A stretch of 12,582 nucleotides of DNA. Source: Acidobacteriota bacterium (GTDB lineage Bacteria; Acidobacteriota; Terriglobia; Terriglobales; Acidobacteriaceae). The stretch is taken from positions 1-12,582 of the forward strand of contig JAJXXG010000056.1 in the NCBI GenBank assembly GCA_021781255.1. Reading direction: 5' to 3'. Both the position numbers and the translations under genes were made by a program. Below the pieces are notes generated by a model. It searched no databases and was not told where the DNA came from. It saw nothing but the letters and a program-made list of their open reading frames with translations. Below, piece after piece: positions 1-7,620 of this stretch (positions are counted from its first letter, which is position 1; every line of letters begins with the position of its first letter).

Positions 1-445
1 GCTGAGTTTCCATCACGTAGCCGTTGGTAGTGTCCACGGCGTTCATCAGCGGCGCGGCGTCTACCTCGACGGTGGTGGTGGTTTGGCCAACCCTGAGAGA
101 CGCGTTCACCGTGGCCGTCCGGTCGGCCTGCACCGTGATGTGAGGGGTCTTTTGCACTTCGTACCCCGCAGCCGAATAGGTGAGGGTGTAGATACCGATG
201 GGCAGGTTGACGAACGTGTAAGTGCCTGCGCCGGTGGTCTTCGTGGTGCGGGTCAGCGAAGTCTGTTCGTCTGTCACGGTGACTGAGGCGTCGGGAATCA
301 CTCCGCCAGAGGCGTCGGTTACCACGCCGGTGATGCCGCCGAGCGTCTGCTGTGCCACAAGGGTACTGCTGCACAGCGCAACGGCTGCCACGGTCACAAG
401 CAGCCGGGAAAGCAGGTGATAAAGCGATAGCGTGCAATGCCTCAA
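1..445 (-). CDS. TonB-dependent receptor with N-terminal carboxypeptidase-regulatory-like domain (partial, N-terminus only)
   Basis: This is the first 148 codons of an outer-membrane receptor; the rest lies beyond the left edge of the window. It opens with a signal peptide: a short basic start, a hydrophobic core (LLVTVAAVALCSSTL) and a likely cleavage near VAQQ. A carboxypeptidase-regulatory/CnaB-like beta-sandwich follows (about residues 35-115), with the hallmark phrases GGITGVVTDASGGVIPDA, TTGAGTYTFVNLPIGIYTL and YEVQ. A segment ending in TTTTVEVDAAPL then leads towards the plug. This arrangement is typical of the large Oar-like TonB-dependent receptors abundant in Acidobacteriota. I chose the TTG at 445-443 because a GAGG Shine-Dalgarno lies 8 nt upstream and an in-frame stop lies about 30 nt upstream. 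The substrate is unknown. It is the next gene after the purine-operon permease, but about 290 bp away, so it is probably transcribed separately. Confidence 0.85.
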   Translation of the reverse strand, partial: MRHCTLSLYHLLSRLLVTVAAVALCSSTLVAQQTLGGITGVVTDASGGVIPDASVTVTDEQTSLTRTTKTTGAGTYTFVNLPIGIYTLTYSAAGYEVQKTPHITVQADRTATVNASLRVGQTTTTVEVDAAPLMNAVDTTNGYVMETQ

Positions 446-737
446 GGGAGTTACCTCGACAATAGAGATTTCCTAATGGCTTCTCTGGTTTTAGAAAATG
501 CGTTTGGAAATAAAAGAAAACCGGCATTCTGAAGTGTTCAAAAAAAGAAAATAGAAACCAAGATCACCGCGAGATATACTCTTAGCCGGATGATCCAGAA
601 TGCGTGCGGGTTATTAAAATGTTAACGGATGGGAGATAAATTTCACGTAAAGAAACAGGGCTTCTCAGCCGTTGCGGCCTGCGATATCCACATAGATGCA
701 ATGATTTGCACATTAATGCGGCGACACGGGCAAGGCA
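446..737. other. AT-rich intergenic region between permease and TonB-dependent receptor
   Basis: This 292-bp gap is visibly more AT-rich than the flanking genes, with several A- or T-runs, for example an A7 run near 540. It must hold the end of the purine operon transcript and the promoter and 5' leader of the TonB-dependent receptor. I found no good intrinsic terminator: the only hairpin followed by T-rich sequence on the minus strand has a 4-bp stem (GGCT-GAGA-AGCC) near 660-672. No hexamer pair close to the sigma70 consensus at 16-18 nt spacing stands out. No convincing small gene is visible. Confidence 0.6.
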
Positions 738-2153
738 TCAAAGGGTTGGGACTTTTCGTGTTGAAGATCTTCTTCGCCGCTGCGCATACCAGATTAGTCC
801 TGCGGCGAGGTAAGCCAGATAGAGATATGGAATGCGCGCGTGAACCGCATCGGCGGCGGAGTTGAGGTCGAAGATCCCAATCAGCAGGATGACGCCAACG
901 GTGAACACGCTGATGGCCGCGAGCCAATGAGAATGCTGGCCCAGCGCACGGTGCGCAAAGGGCAACGCGAGAGCCACCAAGGCATAAGCGGTGAGAAAGC
1001 CAAAGACCGAGAGCGACCCCAACAGGTCGTACATCGTGGAACCGGTGTCGCCATAAAGGGCCATGAAAAAGACGGCGGCGAGCATGAGCGCGATGGATAG
1101 CACGATAGCCGCTCCCGGCGTTCCGTGGCGCCTGTTGGTGCGCTGGAGTGCAGACGGCACCAGTCCGTCATGCGCCATGCGCATGAGAACCCGCGCAGCT
1201 GCCGTAGCGCAAGCCAGCACGCAGGAAAACATGCTGATAAAAGCGCCGCAGTCAATGGCCACGCCGAGCGGCGAGACGCCGGCCCTGGCAGCCAGCAGGT
1301 GCAGGGGACTGGTGGAACTGGAGAGCGCGCCGGACTGGCCGCGAAAGCCCAGCACCTCAGAGTAGGCGCAAAGCATGAAGAAGACTCCGGCGAGCAGGGC
1401 GCATTGCAGCACCGCGCGCGGTATGGTGCGCAGCGGTTCGCGCACCTCGCCGCCCAGGGTGGTGGCGCTCTCAAAACCCACAAAGCTGAAGATGGAAAGC
1501 ACCAGCGCGGGCCCCAGCGCGTTGAACGACGCGCCCTTGAGGCGGAATTGGCTCGAATCGAATTGAAAACCGACGTGAACCGGCAGCAAAACCAGCACGA
1601 TGACGATCAGGCTGACGGAGATGGCTTCAATCCACAGCATGACTTCAGCGGAAAGCTTGACATCGCGGTAGGCAATGTTGCCGGCGACGGCAGAGACCAG
1701 AGCGAGCGTGGGAAGGGCAGGAGGCGCCCAATGCAGAAACTGCTCAGAAAGCACGGTCGCGTAGTAGAGCGCACCGCCGGCCACCGAGGCGCCGGTGGCA
1801 AGATAGGCGAGCAGCAAGCCCCATGCGGCCGCGACGCCAAATACCTGCGGCAGCGTGTTTGCGGTGTAAGTGTAAAGCGATCCCGGCGACGCACTGAGCC
1901 GCGCGAACCGGCTTACGCAAAATCCGACCAGCAGCATGGAGCCGGTAGCCAACAGATAGACAAACCAAGTAGCGTTCCCGGCCAGCGCGAACACCAGGGG
2001 AATGGTGAGCGACGCGGAAGTGCTGGGCGCCATGGCAGAGACAGATTGCGCCAGTGTTTCAACGGGCCCAAGTACGCCCGCGCGCAGTCCGTAGCTCTCC
2101 GCGGTATCGTTTGCCGGGTACACCTTACCTGATGCGCTCGCGGTGCTGGTCAC
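738..2153 (-). CDS. APC superfamily permease, last gene of the purine operon (substrate unknown)
   Basis: This 471-residue inner-membrane transporter has about 12 hydrophobic segments (first near 30-60, last near 441-457) and a basic C-terminal tail rich in Arg and Lys. Amino acid/polyamine/organocation family marks are the GFESATTLGGEVREP block followed by RTIPRAV (about 226-248), and the cytoplasmic-loop motif with MAHDGLVPSAL and GTPGA (about 326-348). The start is GTG at 2153, with AAAGG 7 nt upstream. It begins 30 nt after the urate oxidase stop on the same strand, so it is very probably the distal gene of the purine operon. That position suggests import of a purine, urate, allantoin or a related nitrogen compound. 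Known bacterial purine and allantoin carriers mostly belong to the NCS2 and NCS1 families, so this role is inferred from position only. An amino acid or polyamine substrate remains possible. Confidence 0.85.
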   Translation of the reverse strand: MTSTASASGKVYPANDTAESYGLRAGVLGPVETLAQSVSAMAPSTSASLTIPLVFALAGNATWFVYLLATGSMLLVGFCVSRFARLSASPGSLYTYTANTLPQVFGVAAAWGLLLAYLATGASVAGGALYYATVLSEQFLHWAPPALPTLALVSAVAGNIAYRDVKLSAEVMLWIEAISVSLIVIVLVLLPVHVGFQFDSSQFRLKGASFNALGPALVLSIFSFVGFESATTLGGEVREPLRTIPRAVLQCALLAGVFFMLCAYSEVLGFRGQSGALSSSTSPLHLLAARAGVSPLGVAIDCGAFISMFSCVLACATAAARVLMRMAHDGLVPSALQRTNRRHGTPGAAIVLSIALMLAAVFFMALYGDTGSTMYDLLGSLSVFGFLTAYALVALALPFAHRALGQHSHWLAAISVFTVGVILLIGIFDLNSAADAVHARIPYLYLAYLAAGLIWYAQRRRRSSTRKVPTL

Positions 2154-2183
2154 TGATTTGCCTTTCGTAGATTGTGGTCGCGC

Positions 2184-3041
2184 CTATCGCTCGATTGTAG
2201 CTTCGATGGTTCCGTGCGGCTCGTTAATGGGCACGAAAATGTGGTTGGGATTGTCCTGGCCGAAGGCACTCAACTCCGCCAGCAGATGGTGCAGATTGGG
2301 CATAGCGAGATGAATGCGCGCGATCTCCGGCGCTGCCTCGATCGCGGCTTTTCCCATTTCGAACAGTGTGTGCTGCACGCTCATGCTGTTGTGCGTTGCA
2401 AATTCGCTTAGAAGCGCGGACACAATCCGAGCGCGTACTTGCGCATAATCCGGTGCGGCGGCCGCGTAATCCCACGTCACCGTTGCGCGCGTTCCGAGGA
2501 CGCGGTCGGTGGTTGGCTTAAGCGTGGTGAGTTTGTCAACAATGTAACCCGTGAAGGCCGATTTTGTAGTTTTGAGAATGGTCAACCCGTGCACGCCGGA
2601 GGTTACAGTCCACGCACCACCCTTTTCGCGTGCGGCGCTTACGGTATTCAACTCGGGCCCGCCCATTTTAAAGGTCGTGGCGTCGGGCGCGCCGTCGACA
2701 ATCATCCGCTCCCAGGATTTCTCCTCGATCTTGATGTTTACTTTGGCAACCTGCGAATTGCTACCGAGCAGATAGTCGCCCAGTTCGCAAGCAAATGCCT
2801 CGATGGTCGCCGCCTTGGAGTTGCGGGCTACAAAGTAGACAGTGTTTTTCATTGTGTCGGTGGGCAGAATCTTGCTGTTGTCGGCCTTGGTGAAACTGGC
2901 CTCGAAATCCCCGTAGAGCATCACATGCACAGTCCACTCATTGAATTCGTGCCGCTCCCTGCCAAGCAGATCTTTGACGCGCGTGATGCGCGACAAGCGC
3001 ACTCTCGATTTGCCGTAGCGGTTTGCCCCCAGTTTGGCCAT
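2184..3041 (-). CDS. uox: Urate oxidase (uricase), cofactor-free
   Basis: A 285-residue urate oxidase that converts urate and O2 to 5-hydroxyisourate and H2O2 in the cytoplasm, without metal or flavin. Both tandem T-fold halves are present. Residues matching the known active site of the Aspergillus enzyme can be placed: Lys11 in RYGKSRVR, Thr61 in ILPTDTMKNTVY, Phe163 in SAFTGY, Arg180 in TDRVLGT, Gln223 in SVQHTLFEMG, and Asn249/His251 in MPNLHHL. The length is normal for bacterial uricases. The ATG start lies 3 nt after the hydroxyisourate hydrolase stop, and a GAGGA Shine-Dalgarno (3051-3055) sits inside that gene's last codons. The product feeds directly into the two upstream gene products (HIU hydrolase and OHCU decarboxylase). 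No catalase is encoded nearby to deal with the H2O2. Confidence 0.96.
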   Translation of the reverse strand: MAKLGANRYGKSRVRLSRITRVKDLLGRERHEFNEWTVHVMLYGDFEASFTKADNSKILPTDTMKNTVYFVARNSKAATIEAFACELGDYLLGSNSQVAKVNIKIEEKSWERMIVDGAPDATTFKMGGPELNTVSAAREKGGAWTVTSGVHGLTILKTTKSAFTGYIVDKLTTLKPTTDRVLGTRATVTWDYAAAAPDYAQVRARIVSALLSEFATHNSMSVQHTLFEMGKAAIEAAPEIARIHLAMPNLHHLLAELSAFGQDNPNHIFVPINEPHGTIEATIER

Positions 3042-3044
3042 GCG

Positions 3045-3431
3045 TTAGCTTCCTCGATAAGTTGTGTAGCTGTTGTTGCTGAGCAAAAGCGGCAAGTGGT
3101 AATGCGCCTTGCCATCGCAAGTGAAGGTGATGGAAATCTCGGGGTAGATGCTTGTGCGTCCGCTGCGCTGCAAATACTTGCCGGTATCGAAAGTGATCCG
3201 GTATACACCGGGTTGCGCATCGCGCGCCAGATTACGGCAGCGCCCGTCAGCGTCAGTGATCCCGGTGGAGATTTCAATCCAGTCGCAAGGCGCATCCTGC
3301 ACGCGCCGGGCGCTTCCGCCGCTCACCGAAGGTTCGATCCAGCCGTCCTCCTGTCTTTCGAGGCGCACGGAAATTTCCGCTGCCGGCATGCCCAGCACCG
3401 TGTCCAATACGTGAGTTGATATCGTGCTCAT
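3045..3431 (-). CDS. hiuH: 5-hydroxyisourate hydrolase (transthyretin-related)
   Basis: A 128-residue member of the transthyretin-like HIU hydrolase family that hydrolyses 5-hydroxyisourate to OHCU. The N-terminal STHVLDT motif carries the catalytic His7. DADGRC (about 60-65) supplies the conserved Arg. The C-terminus carries HYHLPLLLS and ends exactly in the family signature YRGS. An open frame extends far upstream, but the ATG at 3431 is the right start: it gives the standard N-terminus and overlaps the OHCU decarboxylase stop by 4 nt (ATGA). No signal peptide is seen, so the protein is cytoplasmic, unlike the exported E. coli homologue. It is longer than the usual ~110-118 residues because of about 20 extra residues around positions 30-50, between two similar phrases GWIEPS and DWIEIS. 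Uricase follows 3 nt downstream. Confidence 0.95.
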   Translation of the reverse strand: MSTISTHVLDTVLGMPAAEISVRLERQEDGWIEPSVSGGSARRVQDAPCDWIEISTGITDADGRCRNLARDAQPGVYRITFDTGKYLQRSGRTSIYPEISITFTCDGKAHYHLPLLLSNNSYTTYRGS

Positions 3432-3949
3432 TCGATCAACCACTTTCCTAAACGAATCTGCATGATCTGCCGTTGCTGCTCCGCAGCCTCGCGCAATTCG
3501 GCTTCGCGATTGCTTGCCAGGCGGCGTTTGAGAATTGCAAGCATCTCTTCCGCGCTCTTGCCCGTGGCGCAGACGATGTAAGTGAAACCATAGCGCTGTT
3601 CGTAGTGTGCGTTTCCCTCGGCCAGTTCTGCCAGCACGGGTTCGTTCGCGGCTTTGGCCGAGGACTGCTCCTGCCTCGACCACGCCGCCGATCGGCCGAT
3701 TGCATGTGTCGCCGCACGAGCTGCCTTGCGCTCGCCGATGCGCGGATGGCAGGCAAAGGCCTCGAGCCAATCTGCCTCCTGCATAGTGCTCCAAGTGCGG
3801 TCTGCCGCCTCGCTCAGTTCCATCACGCTGCCAATGGGGCGCAGGGCCACCATCGCCGTAGCCCAGCGCTTCGATCCGCAACAGGTCAGCACGGCTTCAA
3901 GTGCTGCGGCCTCGGCCGCCGCGTTCCACGCTGTCAATGCGGGATTCAC
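3428..3949 (-). CDS. uraD: 2-oxo-4-hydroxy-4-carboxy-5-ureidoimidazoline (OHCU) decarboxylase
   Basis: A 173-residue OHCU decarboxylase that turns OHCU into (S)-allantoin, the last step of urate-ring opening. The family signature HPRIGE is at 68-73 with the catalytic His68. It is followed by the EQSS segment (94-97) and the conserved block HYEQRYGFTYIVCATGKSAE (about 115-134), which forms the substrate pocket. The C-terminal helix carries NREAELREAAEQQ. The start is GTG at 3949, overlapping the FAD-subunit stop by 4 nt (GTGA), with a strong GGGAGGA Shine-Dalgarno about 10 nt upstream. The stop overlaps the HIU hydrolase start (ATGA). In some bacteria this domain is fused to HIU hydrolase or sits in PucL; here it is a separate protein. 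Its identity is secure. Confidence 0.95.
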   Translation of the reverse strand: MNPALTAWNAAAEAAALEAVLTCCGSKRWATAMVALRPIGSVMELSEAADRTWSTMQEADWLEAFACHPRIGERKAARAATHAIGRSAAWSRQEQSSAKAANEPVLAELAEGNAHYEQRYGFTYIVCATGKSAEEMLAILKRRLASNREAELREAAEQQRQIMQIRLGKWLIE

Positions 3950-4824
3950 GAATGCGATTCCTCCCGGCAGAGCGCGAGCAAAAACTCGTCGAGCAGATTT
4001 GCGGCCACGCGGCGCCGGTACACGGCGGTGGAGCGAATGTCGTCAATCGGCTTTACTTCGGCAAGCAGAGTCTTCCGCGCCGCCTGCACCGTCTCACGCG
4101 TGAGCGCTTTTCTCCTCAGCGCCGCTTCTGTTTGCCAGAGCCGCGTTGGAAACGGCGCCAGGCTCGCCGCGCCCAGGCGAATCTCTCTTACTTCGCCCTT
4201 TTCGAGCAGCGCCGTCGCGCCGAGGGCAACTTTTGCAATGGCCATGGCGCGCCGCGTTCCAACCTTGCGCAGGTATTGCTTGTGGCGTGCGAAGCGCCGC
4301 GGCAGGTGAATGGCGAAGAGCAGTTCGTCGGCGGCAAGAACATTCTGCTTGTAGCCGGTGTGAAATTCGCAATAAGGAATGCGGCGACTGCCGCGCACGG
4401 AGATCATCTCAATCTCAGCGTCACAGGCCAGCAGCGCGGGCGAGGAGTCCGCGGCCGGCGAACCGTTGACAAGGTTTCCGCCAATGGTGGCGCGGCTTTG
4501 GTTGGCGATGGAGCCGATCCAGCTTGCGGCCTTGGCAAGCAGCGGCAGCTCCGCGGCAATAATGGGATGCTTTCGTAGATCGAGAAATGTAGCCGCTGCT
4601 CCGATGACGACACTTTCAGCTTTGGTTTCGATAGCCCGCAGTTCGGGAATGCCCCAAAGGCTCACCAGCTTCGGCGCGCTGAGCTTTCCGGCGGCGAATG
4701 CCACCATCAACTCCGTTCCGCCTGCAATCGGCGTCCACGCGCCGGGTTCCGCGGCAAGCAGATTCAACACCGCGCCCAGGCTGCCGGGCGCGACGAGGTC
4801 GTGCATCGCAGGGTTACCGCGCAT
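3946..4824 (-). CDS. xdhB: Xanthine dehydrogenase FAD-binding subunit
   Basis: A 292-residue FAD subunit (CoxM/XdhB/PucC type) that takes electrons from the 2Fe-2S subunit of the molybdenum hydroxylase and passes them to the final acceptor. The FAD-binding PCMH-type domain shows IAGGTELM (33-40) and TIGGNLVNGSPAADSSPALL (113-132). The C-terminal CO-dehydrogenase flavoprotein domain ends with PIDDIRSTAVYRRRVAANLL. I chose ATG 4824 because GGAAGAGG lies 6 nt upstream, although the gene then overlaps the 2Fe-2S gene by 11 nt. ATG 4806, just after that stop, is the alternative, but its Shine-Dalgarno is poor. The frame continues further upstream, but that part is antisense or out of frame with the 2Fe-2S coding sequence. 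The symbol follows E. coli usage. Confidence 0.93.
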   Translation of the reverse strand: MRGNPAMHDLVAPGSLGAVLNLLAAEPGAWTPIAGGTELMVAFAAGKLSAPKLVSLWGIPELRAIETKAESVVIGAAATFLDLRKHPIIAAELPLLAKAASWIGSIANQSRATIGGNLVNGSPAADSSPALLACDAEIEMISVRGSRRIPYCEFHTGYKQNVLAADELLFAIHLPRRFARHKQYLRKVGTRRAMAIAKVALGATALLEKGEVREIRLGAASLAPFPTRLWQTEAALRRKALTRETVQAARKTLLAEVKPIDDIRSTAVYRRRVAANLLDEFLLALCREESHS

Positions 4825-5350
4825 GTTGCGCCTCTTCCGCAGCCGGTTTTGCAGTTTGTGCGCCGGCCGCGGCCACCACCGATTCAAAGATGCGCATAAA
4901 TCCCGTGCAGCGGCAGAGGTTGCCTGCCAGCCCCTCGCGAATCTCCGCAAGGCCAGGATGAGGATTGGTATCGAGCAATTGCGCGGCGGCCATCAGCATG
5001 CCCGGCGTGCAGATGCCGCACTGCGCGCCACCGCACTGCAAAAATGCCTCTTGCAGCGGATGCAGCGCGCCATTCGACGCGAGTCCTTCCACCGTTTGAA
5101 TCTCGGCGCCCTCGGCCTGCAGCACAGGGACGAGGCAACTGTTCACCAGTTCGCCATTCATGCGCACCGAGCAGGAGCCGCACTCGCCTTCGCCGCATCC
5201 CTCCTTGGTTCCGGTCAGATGCAGGTCCTCGCGCAACACGTCAAGAAGCCGCTTCATCGGCGGCACTTCCACCGCGCGGCTCTCGCCGTTCACCGTGAAG
5301 CGGATCGCCGGCCAGCGCGCGCCCGCCATTGATTTTCCATTTCCGTTCAT
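4814..5350 (-). CDS. xdhC: Xanthine dehydrogenase 2Fe-2S subunit
   Basis: A 178-residue iron-sulfur subunit of the molybdenum hydroxylase, carrying two [2Fe-2S] clusters between the Mo site and FAD. The N-terminal plant-ferredoxin-like domain has Cys52, Cys57, Cys60 and Cys72 in the GCGEGECGSC...NSC pattern. The C-terminal four-helix domain has CGIC at 111-114 and CRC at 146-148 (GNLCRCTGF). All eight ligands are intact, plus an extra Cys106. The ATG start overlaps the Mo-subunit stop by 4 nt (ATGA), which supports 1:1 translation; Met8 is an alternative start. The C-terminus has an Ala-rich tail beyond the usual domain end. The symbol follows E. coli usage, where xdhC is the FeS subunit; the maturation chaperone also called XdhC in other bacteria is a different protein and is not in this window. 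Confidence 0.95.
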   Translation of the reverse strand: MNGNGKSMAGARWPAIRFTVNGESRAVEVPPMKRLLDVLREDLHLTGTKEGCGEGECGSCSVRMNGELVNSCLVPVLQAEGAEIQTVEGLASNGALHPLQEAFLQCGGAQCGICTPGMLMAAAQLLDTNPHPGLAEIREGLAGNLCRCTGFMRIFESVVAAAGAQTAKPAAEEAQHAR

Positions 5351-7620
5351 TGCATGGCCGGCTCCTCGGCCGGTTGGCTCGCGGCAAGTCCTGCGAAAAG
5401 GTCCTCAGGCAGCAGCGGAATGGCGTGGAATGCAACGCCAGTGGCGTCGCGAATCGCATTCAGAATGGCGGGCGCGGGTCCGTCGTGAGGCAGTTCGCCG
5501 ATGCCCTTGGCGCCGAATCCGCCGTAGCGGAAGGGCATCTCCTCAAAGTAAACGTGGATCGGCGGAACGTCCTCCGCGGTCGGCATAATGTAGTTGGTCA
5601 TCTGATTGTTGGCCATGCGGCCGTCCTCCAAGATGACTCTTTCGTAGAGCGCGTAGCCGATGCCCTGCGCGATGCCGCCTTCGATTTGTCCCGCGGCCAG
5701 CACCGGGTGCAGCACGCGGCCCACCTCCTGCACGGCCCAAATCTCCTCAACTTCGGCGGAATAGGTAACCGTGTCAACTGCCACCTGCGCCACCTGAATC
5801 GACCACGCATATGCGGGGTACGCCTCGCCGTGGTATTTCTGATCGTCCCAGTGGATTCCGGGCGGCGCTTCGTAATGGCACAGCGATGAAACTTCGCCGT
5901 GAGCGGCGCGGTAGCGTTCGCTGGCCGCAAAGAACTCCTCGCGCGTATAGTTCGCACCCAGCCCGGCGCGCTGGCGCAAGAGATCAATCAATTGCAAACT
6001 GGCGCGCTCAATCAGGTGGCCCACAACCATTGAGGTGCGCGAAGCCACTGTAGGTCCACTGTTGGGAATGAGGGCGGTGTCCGGCTCTGCCATGGCGACA
6101 TCGCTATAGCCAATGCCGAGCGCCTCCGCTGCAATCTGCGTGAGAATGGTGTTCGTGCCCTGTCCAAATTCGGTATTCGACACGAGCACGCGCACCTGGC
6201 CCTCTGGTGTGACGTCCACGCCAGCCAGCGATTTCAGATACACCTCGCCCGAGCCGGTAAACCCTGACCCGTGATAAAAAGCGGCGATGCCAATGCCGCG
6301 CTTGACTCTGCTGCCGGGATTTTCACGGGCAAATTGTGTGCGTTTGGCGTAATAATCGCTCTCATTGAGAGCGCGCTCAAGCAGTTGATCCATGATCACC
6401 GGCTCGCGCATCAACTGTTCTGTCGCATTGGTGTCGCCCTGGTGCAGGAAATTTCTCCGCCGCAACTCCGCGGGATCAATGCCTATCGCCGCGGCAATCT
6501 CATCCATGTGCCGCTCCATGGCGAAGATGGCCTGCGGCGCACCGAAGCCGCGAAACGCGCCGTAAGGAACGGTATTCGTGGCCCAGGAGCGCGAGCGTAC
6601 GCGCACATTCGGGCAAAGGTAGGGGCCGGTCGAGTGCAGCGTGGCGCGCGAAAGCACTGTGGCTGAAAGCGTGGAGTAAGCGCCGCCGTCGGTAGAGAGG
6701 TCGATCTCAATCGCCAGCAGCTTGCCTTCACGGTCGAGCGCCGTGCGGTGGCGTACGCGCGAGGGATGCCTCTTCGTCGTAGCTGCCAGATCCTCAATGC
6801 GGTCGTAGACCATCTTCACCGGATGGCCGCTCTTCATAGCCAGCAGGGCCGCATGGCAAGCCAGATTCGAAGGGTAGTCCTCTTTGCCTCCGAACGCGCC
6901 GCCGGTTTCCGTCTGGATTACGCGCACCTTGTCTTCAGGCAGATCGAAGACAGCGCGCAGCGATTTGAAGACATAGTAGGGGCATTGCAATGAGCCCCAG
7001 ACCGTTACGCCGCATTCAGCGCTGTATTCAGCGATGATGCCGTTATTTTCGATGTAGAGGTGTTCCTGCGCACCGGTGCGGTATTCGCCTTCGACGATGT
7101 GTGCGGCGGCAGCCCACGCGGAGTCCACGTCGCCCTTTTCCATCAGGAAGCTCTTGAGGATGTTATCGCAACCCCACACAATTGGGTCCTGGCGCTCGCT
7201 CTCCTCGATGGTGAAGACCGGTGGCAGAGGATCGTACTCGATGTGTACGGCGCTCACCGCTTCGCGCAGTTTGTGCTTATCAGGGTGCGCAAGAAGCACA
7301 ATCGGTTCCTCGCAGTGGTTCACCTTGCCGTCGGCGAGGCAGGGCTGGTCGGCCACGATCAGTTGAATGCAATTCTCGCCGGGAATGTCCGCAGCGGTGA
7401 CCACGGCGAACTCGCTCCAGTCGATGCGGTGGTCGAAGGCGATAGAGCGAATGATCCCGCGGGGAATCGTGCTGCGCACAGTTGCGCCGTACCACATACC
7501 ATCGTGTTCCATGTCGTCGACGTAGCACGCGTGGCCCAGTAGCTTCTTTACGCCCTCCTTGCGGGGAACGGAGGCGCCAACAATGCGGCTTTCGGCGCGG
7601 GTTGTCGCATGCGCAGTCAT
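5347..7620 (-). CDS. xdhA: Xanthine dehydrogenase molybdopterin-binding (catalytic) subunit
   Basis: A ~757-residue molybdenum-cofactor subunit that hydroxylates hypoxanthine to xanthine and xanthine to urate. The first domain is aldehyde-oxidase/XDH a/b-hammerhead (about 12-135), followed by the two Mo-binding domains. Residues equivalent to the bovine active site are present, numbered from the ATG at 7620: Gln212 (GSLQ), Glu247 in GGAFGGKED, Arg357 in AFRGFG and Glu709 in AKGIGE. Glu247 and Arg357 match the purine-binding pair of true xanthine dehydrogenases rather than aldehyde oxidases, and this agrees with the uricase gene downstream. The start is uncertain: in-frame TTG 7644, ATG 7638 and ATG 7620 all lack a good Shine-Dalgarno, and I prefer 7620 because it gives a family-like N-terminus. 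The stop overlaps the 2Fe-2S start (ATGA). The gap to the previous gene (75 nt) is the widest inside the operon. Confidence 0.93.
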   Translation of the reverse strand: MTAHATTRAESRIVGASVPRKEGVKKLLGHACYVDDMEHDGMWYGATVRSTIPRGIIRSIAFDHRIDWSEFAVVTAADIPGENCIQLIVADQPCLADGKVNHCEEPIVLLAHPDKHKLREAVSAVHIEYDPLPPVFTIEESERQDPIVWGCDNILKSFLMEKGDVDSAWAAAAHIVEGEYRTGAQEHLYIENNGIIAEYSAECGVTVWGSLQCPYYVFKSLRAVFDLPEDKVRVIQTETGGAFGGKEDYPSNLACHAALLAMKSGHPVKMVYDRIEDLAATTKRHPSRVRHRTALDREGKLLAIEIDLSTDGGAYSTLSATVLSRATLHSTGPYLCPNVRVRSRSWATNTVPYGAFRGFGAPQAIFAMERHMDEIAAAIGIDPAELRRRNFLHQGDTNATEQLMREPVIMDQLLERALNESDYYAKRTQFARENPGSRVKRGIGIAAFYHGSGFTGSGEVYLKSLAGVDVTPEGQVRVLVSNTEFGQGTNTILTQIAAEALGIGYSDVAMAEPDTALIPNSGPTVASRTSMVVGHLIERASLQLIDLLRQRAGLGANYTREEFFAASERYRAAHGEVSSLCHYEAPPGIHWDDQKYHGEAYPAYAWSIQVAQVAVDTVTYSAEVEEIWAVQEVGRVLHPVLAAGQIEGGIAQGIGYALYERVILEDGRMANNQMTNYIMPTAEDVPPIHVYFEEMPFRYGGFGAKGIGELPHDGPAPAILNAIRDATGVAFHAIPLLPEDLFAGLAASQPAEEPAMQ

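Noticed and set aside
1125..2132. 335-codon plus-strand open frame
   Set aside because: It is antisense to the APC permease; the translation is a Gln/Arg/Gly/His-rich shadow with no domain.
3432..3881. N-terminal extension of the HIU hydrolase frame up to 3881
   Set aside because: The extension overlaps OHCU decarboxylase in another frame and has no domain; the ATG at 3431 gives the exact family N-terminus and an ATGA overlap.
4825..4950. N-terminal extension of the FAD-subunit frame
   Set aside because: It lies over the conserved C-terminal cysteine region of the 2Fe-2S subunit and reads as low-complexity Arg-rich sequence; the strong Shine-Dalgarno supports ATG 4824.
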